From the NCBI GenBank assembly GCA_963578605.1, contig CAUZEA010000061.1, positions 1 through 34,283 on the forward strand: 34,283 bases of DNA. The letters are read 5' to 3'. The translations under genes were made by a program, and so were the position numbers. The notes below the pieces were generated by a model that was given only the letters and a program-made list of their open reading frames with translations, did not search any database and was not told the DNA's origin. Below, piece by piece: positions 15,420-24,689 of this stretch. The first letter of the stretch is position 1. Each line of letters starts with the position of its first letter. Origin of the DNA: JAKVCB01 sp963578605 (GTDB lineage: Bacteria > Planctomycetota > Planctomycetia > Pirellulales > Lacipirellulaceae).

Positions 15420-18400
15420 TTATTTCTGCAAGAACAAGTCTTGAAGCCGAATCTTAAACGGCGCCGACGGCTTGGAGACTTTGCCGTCCTTGTCGGTATA
15501 TACGACAAACAAATAGAAATTGACTTCAGGATAAAAGCCTGTCACCAGCTGGCCCGATTCGCTTAGATTCGGGCCCAGAAGCATAGCGCCGCGGCCATCG
15601 ACGTACGGAGAAGCCCACACATGGTAACTCGTCGCTCGGTCCACCAGCTTGAAGTTCACGTGGCACTTGGTGCCATCGGGTCCATGTAAAGGGAGGTCAA
15701 TGCCTGTAATCTTTATCGGCGTGGCAACGCCTTGTGTGGCCATTTTCTCGATCGGGTTTTCCAAATCCGGGGCATCCGCTGGCAATGGCATGCGAAGGCG
15801 GGACAGGCGTACGGCCTTGTCGGTCTGATCGGCCGGGTGGGCGTACTCGGCGACCCGATCACCTAGTAGCACGTCGGCTGGATTTGCCTTGACAGGTTCG
15901 TTCACATACATCACGTGTGTGCGCCGTTCCACGATTACCTTCTCCAATTGCAGCGGCAGATCGACTATGCCGTCGCCCCGCTCGAAATGACCCCACCACG
16001 TGCTGCCATTCTCGCGGTAGCTATCGTAAGGGGCATTGGCGGGGGCCTCGAAACGCACGTAGCGCCAACCGTCAAAATTGAACGAACTGGCGCTGTGAAT
16101 GTCATCGCAGTTCCACTGATGGGCCGTGCCGATGCTTACCCAGCGTTCGCCTTTGTCATCGCGGAGACTGTAAATCACCCGCCCCCAGTCGCTGTGGGCT
16201 TTAACCCACAGCCCCAGGTGACTGGCCTTGCCAGGAATGACAATCGGTTTTTCGGGCACGAGCGTGGTGTACCACGGCATCGTAATCCGCTCGGTGTCCT
16301 GCTGCTTCAGGTGGATTGCCAGGGCCTGTCCGCCCTGGATGGCGAGGGCTTTAACAATTTTCGCGCTCATATTGCCGAGAAAGCGGGCCATCTGAAGGGG
16401 ATGGTTGTTTTCGCAGGTTGGATCACGAGCAGCTTTGAGCGACCACCCGCCCGCGCCGAAATTGGTCAGCTTCTGGGTGTACTTGCCCGGGGTGGCGTCG
16501 GAATGATCTGGTCGGCCCAGCGCAATCTCAGGAGCACCACCGAGTCCCTCGACAAACTGCGGCGACGACGTGACCGTCAGCGTGGTCTGGCCGCCATCGA
16601 GTTCAAGAGCGACGCGGTTGTCCATCTGGTCGTAGACCTCTACGTCGCTGCCAACCGGAATGGTCAGCGTTGCTGGCCGTTTGCCGCGCACCGTCCAGAG
16701 TACATGAGTTAAATTACCGGACTCATAGTGTTTGAACTGCGCACAGAACACGGTTTCGCTGCCGGTGGGCAGGTAGTTGACGAAATTCTGGCGGTTCAAA
16801 TGTCGCGTAAGCGTGGCGAAAGCTGAATACCCCGGTCGGGGTGACAAATAGGGCAATCGCCCGACCGAATAACCGCCTCCGTAGTGCTCTTCTCCGCAGT
16901 AGTCGTAGGAGCTAACACCGGTTATGGCAGCCGGAATGTTATACATGTTATAGGCCATGAAGTGGAGCAGATTACGAACAATATAGTCGGCCTGCTGGGG
17001 CTCAGTCACGCCGCCCGGTATGGCCGGCACGAAGTTGCCTTCCACAAAAATATATTCCGGTTCCACGCCGACCTTTTTCCACTCCTGGCGCAACTGCCAC
17101 TTGCGATGGCCTGTGGCCTGGCCGATCTGGGCTTCCGGGAAGCGCTCGAACAAAGGCTCATCAATGCCTTGGACATCTATTAACTCGGCCAGTTTCTTGT
17201 GTTGTCGCAAGAACGGCGGAATAAACATCGAATCGCCCCAAGGCAGCATCATCTTGAGTTCCGGCCACTGCTTCTTCACAATCTTTCGGCCGCGCAGAAA
17301 TGTATCTACGTACAAATCCAATTGCTTTTGTTCGGACTTGGTAAGCACATATTCCGGCTCGCCGTAATAGGATGGTAGATTACCGTCTGTGATAGGGCCA
17401 ATCTTCGGTTCGGCGAAGAAACTAATAAAGACCGATTCGTCAAGCTTGTTGGCAGGCAGCTTAAGCTTTTTGAGAACTTCGAGCTGCTTGGCTTCGGCCT
17501 TGGCGGGATCCATGCCCGTCCTGAGATCATGAGCGAAGTCCGAAAAAGTAAATTTTTCAAAGCCGTTGAAGGAGGGGAAGGTTTTTATGCCATACTTTTC
17601 GCCAATAGCCTGCACTTCCTCAGAGCATTCGCCGAACGTGACGAAAGACATTGTTTCACATCCGGCCTGGGCCATGATGAGAGTTTCCTGCTCCTTGGTG
17701 ATGCCAGCGTGACCGTTAGAATAGCCCCAGTATCCGAACAAAGGCCCCTGCCCTTTTTCCCAATCGCCGCGAATGCGAGTGTCCTGGCACAGATGCGCCA
17801 GACGACGACTGGCCGTCCAAGTCTGATCGCCATCGGTCACAGTTAAGTTGACATCATGACTGCCAAATCGCTCCAGGTTCAACTCAACAGGCAGCAACGC
17901 AGCTTCACCAACACCAACCGTGACACTTTTGCTCCATCTTGTTGATTCTTTGCAATCATAACTTTTCGTCTGCAGCTCAACCGAAACCGTACGTGGGGTT
18001 TTGCTGTGATTTGTGAGCGTGGCCTGGTAGCTGGGTTTTTCGGGTGCCGTCCATATGTGGGCAAGCTTACCCGGCTGAAAATCCACTTCAATCCGCGGCT
18101 TCTCCAGCGTCATCGCGTAAACGTGTACGGCGCTCGGTAAACCACCGCCGTGCGTACTGTATAAAATGGGGCCCGGATAACTGCGATAGCTCTGGACCGA
18201 CTTCGTCAACTCCAAGCCCAGCATGGTGCGCCCGTTGGCTTTTCTGGTGGTATTCGACATCGATTCGACCCGACAGAGTTCGGCAATCCGCTCGGTGTCC
18301 AGTTCAACGGTTACCAGATACAAGGCTCCCTTCTTGCCGTCGGCAAGCTCTATTGCCAGACGTGTGGCGTCGCTGGCCGGAGCGTTGAAAACAGGGACTG

Positions 18401-18974
18401 CCGCGGCGGCATTTACCGGAAATCCCGAAGAAGGGAGATAGAACTGGGCAGTGAACTCCGGTACGCTGTCGGGCTCGGCATCGGCTATTGCAAGTACGTG
18501 CAATCGGTAGTAGGTCTCCTTTGGCAAGGCCAATTGAATGCGACTGGGGTTTACGGTCAGAGCGCTGCGCCAGCGACCGCCAAAGGTCCCCCGATTGGTT
18601 GTGAGATATCCCCCGAGCGTTCCGAACTTACACCAACTTTGTCCCACATCGATGTGGTCGTTACCGCCGGCGTCAGGCTCAGCAAATACGAAGGGTACGC
18701 CACCGACGTGCACGGTCTCGCCGGGGGCCCCCAGCGAATTGCCCGACAGGGTGCTACCGTCGAGCTCCGATGCGTTGACATAATTGTCCAGTCGAACGGG
18801 AACATAAAGCGAATTGGTATCCACCGTGCGCGTGTGCAGCGAACTTAAGAATACTTCGCCGGATAAAGAAATGTCGAGCTGGCCTCGGACGACTTCCTCG
18901 TCGACCAGCCATTCGCCGAACAAGCGATCGTCCACAAAGGCGCGCACTCGGTCTTTGAGAGAAACGATCCGCAA
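15420..18974 (-). CDS. Large glycoside-hydrolase-like secreted protein, main open frame (1184 codons)
   Basis: The frame is open from 19016 down to a TAA at 15420; the nominal start TTG at 18972-18974 is arbitrary, because the frame continues upstream through two in-frame TAG codons to a signal peptide at 19544. Residues 1-60 are the end of a jelly-roll segment (LKDRVRAFVDDRLFGEW). Residues 60-400 are beta-rich. About 410-760 look like a TIM-barrel hydrolase (GYWGYSNGHAGITKEQET, FISFFAEPKIG, MLPWGDSMF, DVQGIDEPLFERFPEA). Beta-sandwich modules follow to the end, including one rich in Trp and Gly (NGSTWWGHFERGDG). Acidic residues in FFAEP and GIDEP could be catalytic. No CAZy family is assigned. 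Neither the TTG nor nearby codons has a ribosome-binding site, so it may be silent unless the TAGs are read through. Confidence 0.75.
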   Translation of the reverse strand: MRIVSLKDRVRAFVDDRLFGEWLVDEEVVRGQLDISLSGEVFLSSLHTRTVDTNSLYVPVRLDNYVNASELDGSTLSGNSLGAPGETVHVGGVPFVFAEPDAGGNDHIDVGQSWCKFGTLGGYLTTNRGTFGGRWRSALTVNPSRIQLALPKETYYRLHVLAIADAEPDSVPEFTAQFYLPSSGFPVNAAAAVPVFNAPASDATRLAIELADGKKGALYLVTVELDTERIAELCRVESMSNTTRKANGRTMLGLELTKSVQSYRSYPGPILYSTHGGGLPSAVHVYAMTLEKPRIEVDFQPGKLAHIWTAPEKPSYQATLTNHSKTPRTVSVELQTKSYDCKESTRWSKSVTVGVGEAALLPVELNLERFGSHDVNLTVTDGDQTWTASRRLAHLCQDTRIRGDWEKGQGPLFGYWGYSNGHAGITKEQETLIMAQAGCETMSFVTFGECSEEVQAIGEKYGIKTFPSFNGFEKFTFSDFAHDLRTGMDPAKAEAKQLEVLKKLKLPANKLDESVFISFFAEPKIGPITDGNLPSYYGEPEYVLTKSEQKQLDLYVDTFLRGRKIVKKQWPELKMMLPWGDSMFIPPFLRQHKKLAELIDVQGIDEPLFERFPEAQIGQATGHRKWQLRQEWKKVGVEPEYIFVEGNFVPAIPGGVTEPQQADYIVRNLLHFMAYNMYNIPAAITGVSSYDYCGEEHYGGGYSVGRLPYLSPRPGYSAFATLTRHLNRQNFVNYLPTGSETVFCAQFKHYESGNLTHVLWTVRGKRPATLTIPVGSDVEVYDQMDNRVALELDGGQTTLTVTSSPQFVEGLGGAPEIALGRPDHSDATPGKYTQKLTNFGAGGWSLKAARDPTCENNHPLQMARFLGNMSAKIVKALAIQGGQALAIHLKQQDTERITMPWYTTLVPEKPIVIPGKASHLGLWVKAHSDWGRVIYSLRDDKGERWVSIGTAHQWNCDDIHSASSFNFDGWRYVRFEAPANAPYDSYRENGSTWWGHFERGDGIVDLPLQLEKVIVERRTHVMYVNEPVKANPADVLLGDRVAEYAHPADQTDKAVRLSRLRMPLPADAPDLENPIEKMATQGVATPIKITGIDLPLHGPDGTKCHVNFKLVDRATSYHVWASPYVDGRGAMLLGPNLSESGQLVTGFYPEVNFYLFVVYTDKDGKVSKPSAPFKIRLQDLFLQK

Positions 18975-19016
18975 CGTAAACCACTTCTCGGTGATCGAGG
19001 GCAGTGCAGAATAAAC

Positions 19017-19544
19017 CTATTCGACGCGAAGGCGGTAATCTCCGGGCCAATTGAGCTGACGCGTGTTCAGCCCCCGCAGAGAATACATGTTTCGGATATA
19101 GGCATGGACAGGCTTGGCAATTAGTGGGTTATGGAATTGACAGGAAATGGTCGACTCAACCTCTGTGTTTACAATTAGAGAGATCGACAGGCACTTTTCG
19201 CCAGGATCTTCCGGGTTCTTACGTCCCAGTGTGACCTTGATTGAACCTCCCTTTGGCGAAAGGAAACGCAGGTTCAGGAGATGCTCGGTATTGGCCGGGT
19301 AGTCGATCTCGCTATGAAGCTCGACACTGCGGTTGGCAGTTGAGACGAGCCCAATCTGGCCATGCATCTTGCTGAAGATGTCGGTATCTTTTGCGTGGGT
19401 GAGCTTCTAATCTTTGGTGTTGGAGCCAAGGATTTTAGCCAAGGCCTCTTCCTCTCCGGCCGCTTTGCCCACGCCTGCACAGGCGAGCCACAGCGTCGCC
19501 ATCACGCACACTCCAATCCTCTGTAACTGGTTCCGTCTCATCAT
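19017..19544 (-). pseudogene. 5' part of the same glycoside-hydrolase-like gene, cut by two in-frame TAG codons
   Basis: On the minus strand ATGATG at 19539-19544, preceded by GAGGAATTA, opens a frame encoding a signal peptide (MRRNQLQRIGVCVMATLWLA, then CAGVGKAAGEEE). After 44 codons TAG occurs at 19407-19409. The same frame continues (KLTHAKDTDIFSKMHGQIG ... NWPGDYRLRVE) to a second TAG at 19017-19019, then joins the 1184-codon frame without a shift. The distances, 132 and 390 bases, are exact multiples of three. With both TAGs read as sense codons the protein would be about 1374 residues. The 130 codons between the TAGs resemble a jelly-roll, DUF1080-like carbohydrate-binding segment. Either a recent nonsense pseudogene, an assembly artefact, or readthrough. 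Confidence 0.7.
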
Positions 19545-19855
19545 TAATTCCTCTGGATTACCAAATCATGCATTCCTTATTCCCGAGATGGAGCGTGTTT
19601 CTGGGACTTGGAGCAGATCAACAGCCGCAGTCACCTCTTCACGCACGACTGACAGGAATTTGAATACGCGTTCGCAGCCGCGATCCGATCGCACCCGGTA
19701 TTATCCCATATTTCCCGGATGATTCCACTCGCTTTGGCCTGCGATTTACGCCAGGCATCCCGCTGACTCGTTAGGACAAACACTGGTTTTCGAAGGGCAA
19801 GCGGGATGAAATGCTTCAGCGCTCTATAGTCCTCAAGACCACCGCCCGGTAACCG
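19545..19855. other. Gap upstream of the glycoside-hydrolase-like gene
   Basis: 311 bases. The minus-strand frame that encodes the fragment at 19856-20008 stays open for about 65 further codons after its TGA, but I recognise no family in it. The promoter of the glycoside-hydrolase-like gene should lie in the left part. No clear hairpin or repeat was seen. Confidence 0.4.
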
Positions 19856-20008
19856 TCACGCCATTTCGATACTCTGGGTGTTAATGAGGATTCCCTTCGC
19901 CAGATCCTCACTTTCAAACTCCCCGGCCGGTTTCCCATTGAGACTCAACCGGTACCTGCCTGACGGACCATTCCCCAAGAGAACGCGAAGCGGCGCCTGG
20001 CGGGTCAT
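19856..20008 (-). pseudogene. Fragment resembling the C-terminal sandwich of a planctomycete SGNH/GDSL hydrolase
   Basis: A 50-residue minus-strand frame reads LRVLLGNGPSGRYRLSLNG, then KPAGEFESEDLAKGILIN. It resembles the small beta segment near the C-terminus of planctomycete SGNH/GDSL hydrolases (pattern: l.v.gLpaGrY.L.idGk.v..f.aeeLa.Gvnl). The catalytic domain is absent on either side. There is no ribosome-binding site. Resemblance is from memory of the family and is moderate only. Confidence 0.35.
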
Positions 20009-20207
20009 GATTCCAGCAATGGGAATTCAGGAATACAAGTCAGCAGGTGGGGAAACGGAGACAAATCCTGCCCGCCAGACACGCGGGGGGAGGAGCCTGT
20101 TATAATCGTGGCGCTCCGAGCCTGGATCGGTTCCAAGCTTAACCCAGCTGGAAAATATCGGGTCAACCACTCGATCCGGACCGTTGTACCCTTCTAAGGA
20201 CATTACT

Positions 20208-21152
20208 GTGGCTATCACAAAGTTGCTTCTGCTGTTGGCAATAGGCCTCGGCACAATGGTAAACCATGCCGGCGGGCGGGAACCGGTTTTCCGATTTCTG
20301 GTGGTTGGCGATCTGCCGTATTCGGACGAAGAGGAGGTCCAGTTTCGAAGGCTGCTCAAACAGTCCGAACAAGACGATTTCGCGTTTCTCATGCATGTTG
20401 GCGACACTAAGGCACAAAACGCTCCATGTAGCGACGAAACCTATCAGAAAACTCGAGGTCTCATGCGGAATTATCCAAAGCCGGTGGTCTACACGTTGGG
20501 CGACAATGAATGGACCGATTGTCACCACTCCGGCGGAGACCCGATCGAACGCCTGGACAGGCTGCGGGAACTGTTCTTTCAGGATGGGGGGGTTCTCCGC
20601 CTCCAGAAGTTTGCAGCCAAGCATCAAAGCGATGATCCGCAGTTTGCGCGCTTTATCGAAAACTACCGTTTCACGAAGTCAGGCGTGTTGTTTATAGCCG
20701 TGCATGTCTGTGGCAGCGACAATAATCGACGGCCGGAGGACCCGGCAGCGATGGAAGAGTTTGCCGATCGCAACGCCGCCAACCTGGCATTCCTCAAGGA
20801 GAGTTTAGCCGAAGCAGTCAATCACAAGACCGTTGGTGTGGTCATCGCCATGCACGCCGATCTCAAATTCAAGAGCCGGCACGCAGAGGGCTTTCACGAC
20901 ACCATCGCGGCAATGGAGGACTTTGCAGCCAATTATCCTGAGCCAATTGTCTGTATTCACGGAGACACACATTTCTTCCGCGTTGACAATCCTCTTACAG
21001 ACGACGCGGGCCACCAAACCCACCTGCATTTCACCCGCATGGAAGTATTCGGCGCACCGAATGTCGCTGGCGTGTCGGTTACGGTGGATCCCCAGGACCC
21101 GCAGGTGTTCAGTTTCAGGCCGTATTTCCTCAGGACGGCTGAGGGTGGCTAG
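20208..21152 (+). CDS. Secreted calcineurin-like metallophosphoesterase
   Basis: 314 residues from the GTG at 20208; this start is preferred because CTAAGGA lies 7-13 bases upstream and the signal peptide then begins at once (VAITKLLLLLAIGLGTMV). The frame could also start at a TTG at 20184. The metallophosphoesterase motifs are in order: LVVGDLPY, MHVGDTK, LGDNEWTDC, a late His in IAMHADLKF, and IHGDTHFF. These Asp, Asn and His residues hold the two-metal centre of the family. It should act outside the cytoplasm on phosphoesters of unknown identity. The gene is followed by two near-identical 18-base repeats and converges on the PfkB kinase gene. Confidence 0.88.
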   Translation: MAITKLLLLLAIGLGTMVNHAGGREPVFRFLVVGDLPYSDEEEVQFRRLLKQSEQDDFAFLMHVGDTKAQNAPCSDETYQKTRGLMRNYPKPVVYTLGDNEWTDCHHSGGDPIERLDRLRELFFQDGGVLRLQKFAAKHQSDDPQFARFIENYRFTKSGVLFIAVHVCGSDNNRRPEDPAAMEEFADRNAANLAFLKESLAEAVNHKTVGVVIAMHADLKFKSRHAEGFHDTIAAMEDFAANYPEPIVCIHGDTHFFRVDNPLTDDAGHQTHLHFTRMEVFGAPNVAGVSVTVDPQDPQVFSFRPYFLRTAEGG

Positions 21153-21190
21153 TGTTGACACAGTGAAAACTCAGTGTTGACATCGTGAAA
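21151..21190. repeat. Two direct 18-base repeats with a 22-base period
   Basis: AGTGTTGACACAGTGAAA at 21151-21168 and AGTGTTGACATCGTGAAA at 21173-21190 differ at two positions. They overlap the stop codon of the metallophosphoesterase. Each contains TTGACA. They could be an IS end, an operator pair or a chance duplication. Confidence 0.6.
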
Positions 21191-21307
21191 TGTGTATTTG
21201 ATACGGACTGTTTTGTGTCCTTCGTTACACCCCAGGAAGATTTCATCGCTCCCTGCCGGCGATTCGCTGCCGACTCTCGTCGGATTCCAAACCACATGGC
21301 CAGTCAT

Positions 21308-22186
21308 TCATTCGTCAATTTCATCCAACGACCATTCGGGTAATGCCCCCGGCTTGCTGGCCACAAGGGCGCCCAATTGGTTCGCAAATGCGCACGTCTT
21401 CTTCAGTGCCCAGCCCTCGTTTCTGCCGTGCAAAAATCCTGCCGCGAAGGCGTCTCCTGCTCCGACGGGATCTTCCACATCGACCTGATATCCCGGCGAC
21501 TCGATGTACTCGCCGTCGCAATGTACGGCACAGCCCCCCGCTCCACGCGTGATGCAAACCCCCTCCAAACCGAATTGGCCGACCATCCATCCGCAAAACT
21601 CGTCTGCCGCGCTTGGCGCATTTTCGAAGATGCCTGCACAGGTTCGGGCCTCGTTTTCATTGAGCTTCAGCAACGTTGTTTCTTCCAACAGGTTTCTTAC
21701 TAGCTCCGTGGTGTAGTGACCCTCGCGGAGATTCATGTCGTAGAATCGCCGCGTCTCGGGCAGCCAGTGGATGAGCGTTTTGACCAATTCACGGGCAGTA
21801 CAGCTGGTCTGCTGGAGCGTGCCAAAATAGAGCCAGTCTGGTTTGAACGACGCAATCGCTTCGAGTTGTTCGGGGGTCAGTGCGGGGAAATCGTACGCTG
21901 CCGGTCGATGGATACCATAAGAATGGTCCCCGTCGCGACTTGTGGAAACCTGCACATAACCTGTGGGATATTCTTTCAGCTGTTGTACGTATGCGGTCGA
22001 TAAACCCGTATTACGGATACACTTTAGCGCCTCATCTCCGCGCTGGTCCTTGCCAACGCCACTGACGAAAACGACGTCATGGCCAAATCGGCTCACGTCG
22101 ACGGCAAAGTTCAGCGGTGCCCCACCCAACCGTGTCGAGTCTTCAAACACATCCCAGACGACTTCACCAATGCTGAGGATTCTCAT
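21308..22186 (-). CDS. PfkB-family carbohydrate kinase (fructokinase-like)
   Basis: A 292-residue ribokinase/PfkB-family sugar kinase. The N-terminal signature is RILSIGEVVWDVFEDSTRLGG with the substrate Gly-Gly and APLNFAVDVSRFG. The nucleotide and catalytic motif DPVGAGDAFAAGF is at 239-251, with catalytic-base Asp245 in GAGD (242-245). Length is typical. It would phosphorylate a sugar, possibly fructose judged by the ESTRLGGAPLNFA-like start, with ATP in the cytoplasm. The substrate remains inference. There is no transporter or sugar isomerase directly beside it. The gene upstream on the same strand is a pseudogene. Confidence 0.9.
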   Translation of the reverse strand: MRILSIGEVVWDVFEDSTRLGGAPLNFAVDVSRFGHDVVFVSGVGKDQRGDEALKCIRNTGLSTAYVQQLKEYPTGYVQVSTSRDGDHSYGIHRPAAYDFPALTPEQLEAIASFKPDWLYFGTLQQTSCTARELVKTLIHWLPETRRFYDMNLREGHYTTELVRNLLEETTLLKLNENEARTCAGIFENAPSAADEFCGWMVGQFGLEGVCITRGAGGCAVHCDGEYIESPGYQVDVEDPVGAGDAFAAGFLHGRNEGWALKKTCAFANQLGALVASKPGALPEWSLDEIDE

Positions 22187-22236
22187 TTTGAGTGATTCTT
22201 GGCCTCGTGGGTGTACGGTGTCTATTGTTGGCCTGC

Positions 22237-22639
22237 TCAGGCTTTTCCGCTGAAGCCGAGGATCTGGGGCCTCTCCAAGGTAACACTCCTCATCGCTCTG
22301 TGCCCGACAACCAATATATCATCCTGCCCCCCACGACCAATCAGGCTGTGGGGTACGCCAGCCAGCTCGGCCACTGCCTTGCCGAGAGCTCGGTACCAGG
22401 AAATAGGCTATTCCGTATCAAAGCGTCTGTTAACTACCGGACCGTGATGCTCTGTGGCCGTGATCAGCGCTAGCGGTTTGTCTCGAAAAATAAAATACTT
22501 CGGATTGCCAGGGTAGATTGCGACTGGTTTGTTGGACAGGGGGTCGAGAGCTGCACGGACAATGGAGTCGGTCTGAAGAAACGACAACCAAAAGAGCGCA
22601 GCAACCGGCAGCGGGACTGCGTACGCAGTCCATTTTTTC
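22237..22639 (-). pseudogene. Degraded secreted glycoside-hydrolase-like gene, possibly a chimera
   Basis: The minus-strand frame begins right after a TAG with a leader-like stretch (VPLPVAALFWLSFLQTDS), then NPKYFIFRDKPLALITATE and HHGPVVNRRFDTE. That wording recalls the start of planctomycete secreted hydrolases (pattern: hP.NpryF.frgkP..Litsg.HyGav.n). A TAG at 22408-22410 interrupts, and the same frame continues for 56 codons of different character (GVPHSLIGRGGQDDILVVGH ... ERPQILGFSGKA) to a TGA. Full hydrolases of that type exceed 400 residues. There is no usable start codon in frame, while an ATG exists in the next frame, which indicates a frameshift in the leader. The 3' half is not identified. 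Confidence 0.5.
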
Positions 22640-22801
22640 TAAAAACGGTATATAACGTGTCACATTGCTGAGTCCTTAGGTTTGGTGTCCAGTCTGGCCG
22701 GCTGGACGGCTCACGGTTTGGCACCATATCATCGAGTGAACCGACATGAATACGTTCGGGACTCGTCTGCAACAATAGATCTCAACAAAAGGACGATTGC
22801 C

Positions 22802-23716
22802 ATGGTTGAACCTATCGCGTACCTCAAAGGTGAGTTTGTTCCCAATTCGCAATGCGTTTTGAACATTTACGATCTTGGGATCGTGCTGGGTGCGGCTGTC
22901 ACGGACTTCGTAAGGACATTTCACCACAAGCCGTTCCGGCTGGAGGACCACGTTCGGCGTTTTTATCGCTCGTGCAAATACGCGTACATCGAGCCACCCG
23001 TATCGATCGAACAGAGTATCGAGATATCGCATAAACTGATCGTCGAGAACAGCAGCCAACTGGAGCCAGGTCAGGAGCTAGGACTGATCTTTTACATCAC
23101 TGCAGGTGAGTGCAAGGACTACGCCGGATCGGCCGGCGTGCCCGATCAGTTAACTCCCAGCTACGTTCAGCACACTTTTCCTTTGCGATGCGATATCTGG
23201 CGTGACATGTTCATAAACGGGGCGCACTGCGTCACGCCGGCACAGCGCCACGTACCACCGCAATGCCTGTCGCCGAAGGTCAAGAATCGCAATCGGCTGC
23301 ACATGTGGATTGGTGAACAGCAGTCGCATCTGGCCGATCCGAAGGCGACGCCTCTCTATCTCGACGTGGATGGCCACATCACTGAAACAAGCGGCACGAA
23401 TTTTGTGATTTACCGGGATGGCGCGGTGATTTCGCCGCGGCAGCACAATATTCTCTGGGGAATAAGCCTGACCGTGCTGGTAGAGATTCTCGAGGACATG
23501 GGCGTGCCGTTCCTGGAGCAGGACATTCAGACCTATGACGTTGTTAACGCTGACGAGGCTTGGTTGCCAACCACACCCTGCTGCCTCGGATCGGCAGTTC
23601 GCCTAAACGGTATCCCCATCGGCGACGGCCGCCCTGGGCCCATGTGGCGCCGCATCATCGATCGCTGGGGTGAAATGGTCGGTAAGGACATTTACCACGA
23701 GTTCGTCGACGCCTGA
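22802..23716 (+). CDS. Class IV aminotransferase (branched-chain/D-amino acid aminotransferase fold)
   Basis: 304 residues from ATG 22802, preceded by AAAAGGACG; upstream in-frame starts exist but precede a region without family pattern. It is a fold-type IV PLP enzyme: FVPNSQCVLNIYDLGIVLGA at the start, phosphate-site and substrate loops, the Schiff-base lysine probably Lys161 in SPKVKNRNRLHMW, Glu196 in ITETSGTNFV opposite the pyridine nitrogen, and TTPCCLGSAVRLNG near the end. The family includes IlvE, D-amino acid aminotransferase and aminodeoxychorismate lyase; the length of 304 suits IlvE or DAAT. The biological substrate is unclear. Neighbours on both sides are broken genes, so it now seems to stand alone. 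Confidence 0.88.
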   Translation: MVEPIAYLKGEFVPNSQCVLNIYDLGIVLGAAVTDFVRTFHHKPFRLEDHVRRFYRSCKYAYIEPPVSIEQSIEISHKLIVENSSQLEPGQELGLIFYITAGECKDYAGSAGVPDQLTPSYVQHTFPLRCDIWRDMFINGAHCVTPAQRHVPPQCLSPKVKNRNRLHMWIGEQQSHLADPKATPLYLDVDGHITETSGTNFVIYRDGAVISPRQHNILWGISLTVLVEILEDMGVPFLEQDIQTYDVVNADEAWLPTTPCCLGSAVRLNGIPIGDGRPGPMWRRIIDRWGEMVGKDIYHEFVDA

Positions 23717-23726
23717 TCGTGAATAT

Positions 23727-24480
23727 TCACCAAGCGGTCCAACCACCGTCGATCGTGAGGTTCTGCCCGGTCACGTAGCTGCTGGCGTCGCTCGCCAGGA
23801 ACACCAGAGCGCCTTTCAGTTCGTACGGTAACCCCATCCGGTTCATCGGGCTCTTGGTGCACAGCCTTTGCACCATCTCCGCTGGCACCTTGTCCTGAGG
23901 AGGGAACGGCCCGGGGCTGAGACAGTTAACCCGCACACCATTACGGGCCCAATACACGGCCAAGTGGCGGGTCATGTGAATCGTGCCCCCCCTTAAGCGC
24001 GGGGTAGGCAACCGGGCTGTCATACCAGATGTCCTCGTACATATCTGGGTAGGAGCCAACCTGGCCATACATCGAGCCGATCATGATGATGCTGGCCGGG
24101 GTGTTGCGCTGGACGGCGTGGTTGCGCGTGAGTCGGGCCAGACAAAAGTACGCCGCGTTGTTGTCCTGTCCTGAGGCGAACTGCTCGAAGCTGACGTCAG
24201 ACCAGCCCTCCTGGGGGAATACGAGCCCGTTGTTTACCAGGATATCTACTTTGCCGGCGGTGGTGATGGCGTCGGCGAATCCTTGCTCCAGCGAAATGGG
24301 GTCGACTTGATCGAACTTGATACCGTGGTGCGTCGCACCGCCTGGGCAGGGCAGCCTGGCGGCGGCCTCCTCGGCGCTCTCTTGGTCGCGGCTGGAGGAG
24401 ATCACCACCGTCGCGCCGGCTTCGGCCGGGATGACGTCCCACCAGGTGCCCAAGGGTTGCAAGCCGCGGAGGGCCATCAA
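23727..24480 (-). pseudogene. Short-chain dehydrogenase/reductase with a frameshift and damaged nucleotide-binding start
   Basis: Two overlapping minus-strand frames together make an SDR. The upstream frame has AEAGATVVISSSRDQESAEE, DILVNNGLVFP, SIIMIGSMYG and YPALKG; the downstream frame resumes GTIHMTRHLAVYWARNGVRV, then NCLSPGPFP, LKGALVFLASDASSYVTGQN and IDGGWTAW. They join across seven C's at 23986-23992 (G7 on the coding strand): six would restore KGGTIHMTRHLA in one frame. At the N-terminus the TGxxxGxG loop expected before AEAGATVV is not readable in any single frame. The active-site Tyr-x-x-x-Lys (YPALK) is retained. The frameshift could be a homopolymer sequencing error, but the damaged start argues for a real pseudogene. 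Confidence 0.75.
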
Positions 24481-24563
24481 ACGACTGCAGAACATTGTCC
24501 CGCTACGTGACATCTGTCGGTTTGAAACGCTCCGGTAAGGCGCTGGCAGAACGAGGTGCGGGA

Positions 24564-24689
24564 CTACTTCTTGGCCTCTTTCTCCGCACGCAGCGACTGC
24601 AAATAGGCGGGTAGATCGCTGAGCTGTTCCGGACTCATGCTCTTGTCCAACCCTTGGGGCATGATGGACGCTGTACGCAAATCGATCAA
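24564..24689 (-). pseudogene. C-terminal tail of a planctomycete heme-binding (c-type) protein
   Basis: The last 30 codons before the TAG at 24564-24566 read DLRTASIMPQGLDKSMSPEQ, then LSDLPAYLQSLR and a Lys/Glu-rich end. This matches the very end of heme-binding domains of large planctomycete c-type proteins (pattern: slMPeGl...lt.eqv.dLiAYL.sLr). No CxxCH heme motif, and none of the upstream propeller domains of such proteins, is found in the preceding 150 bases. It is therefore an isolated 3' end. Confidence 0.5.
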
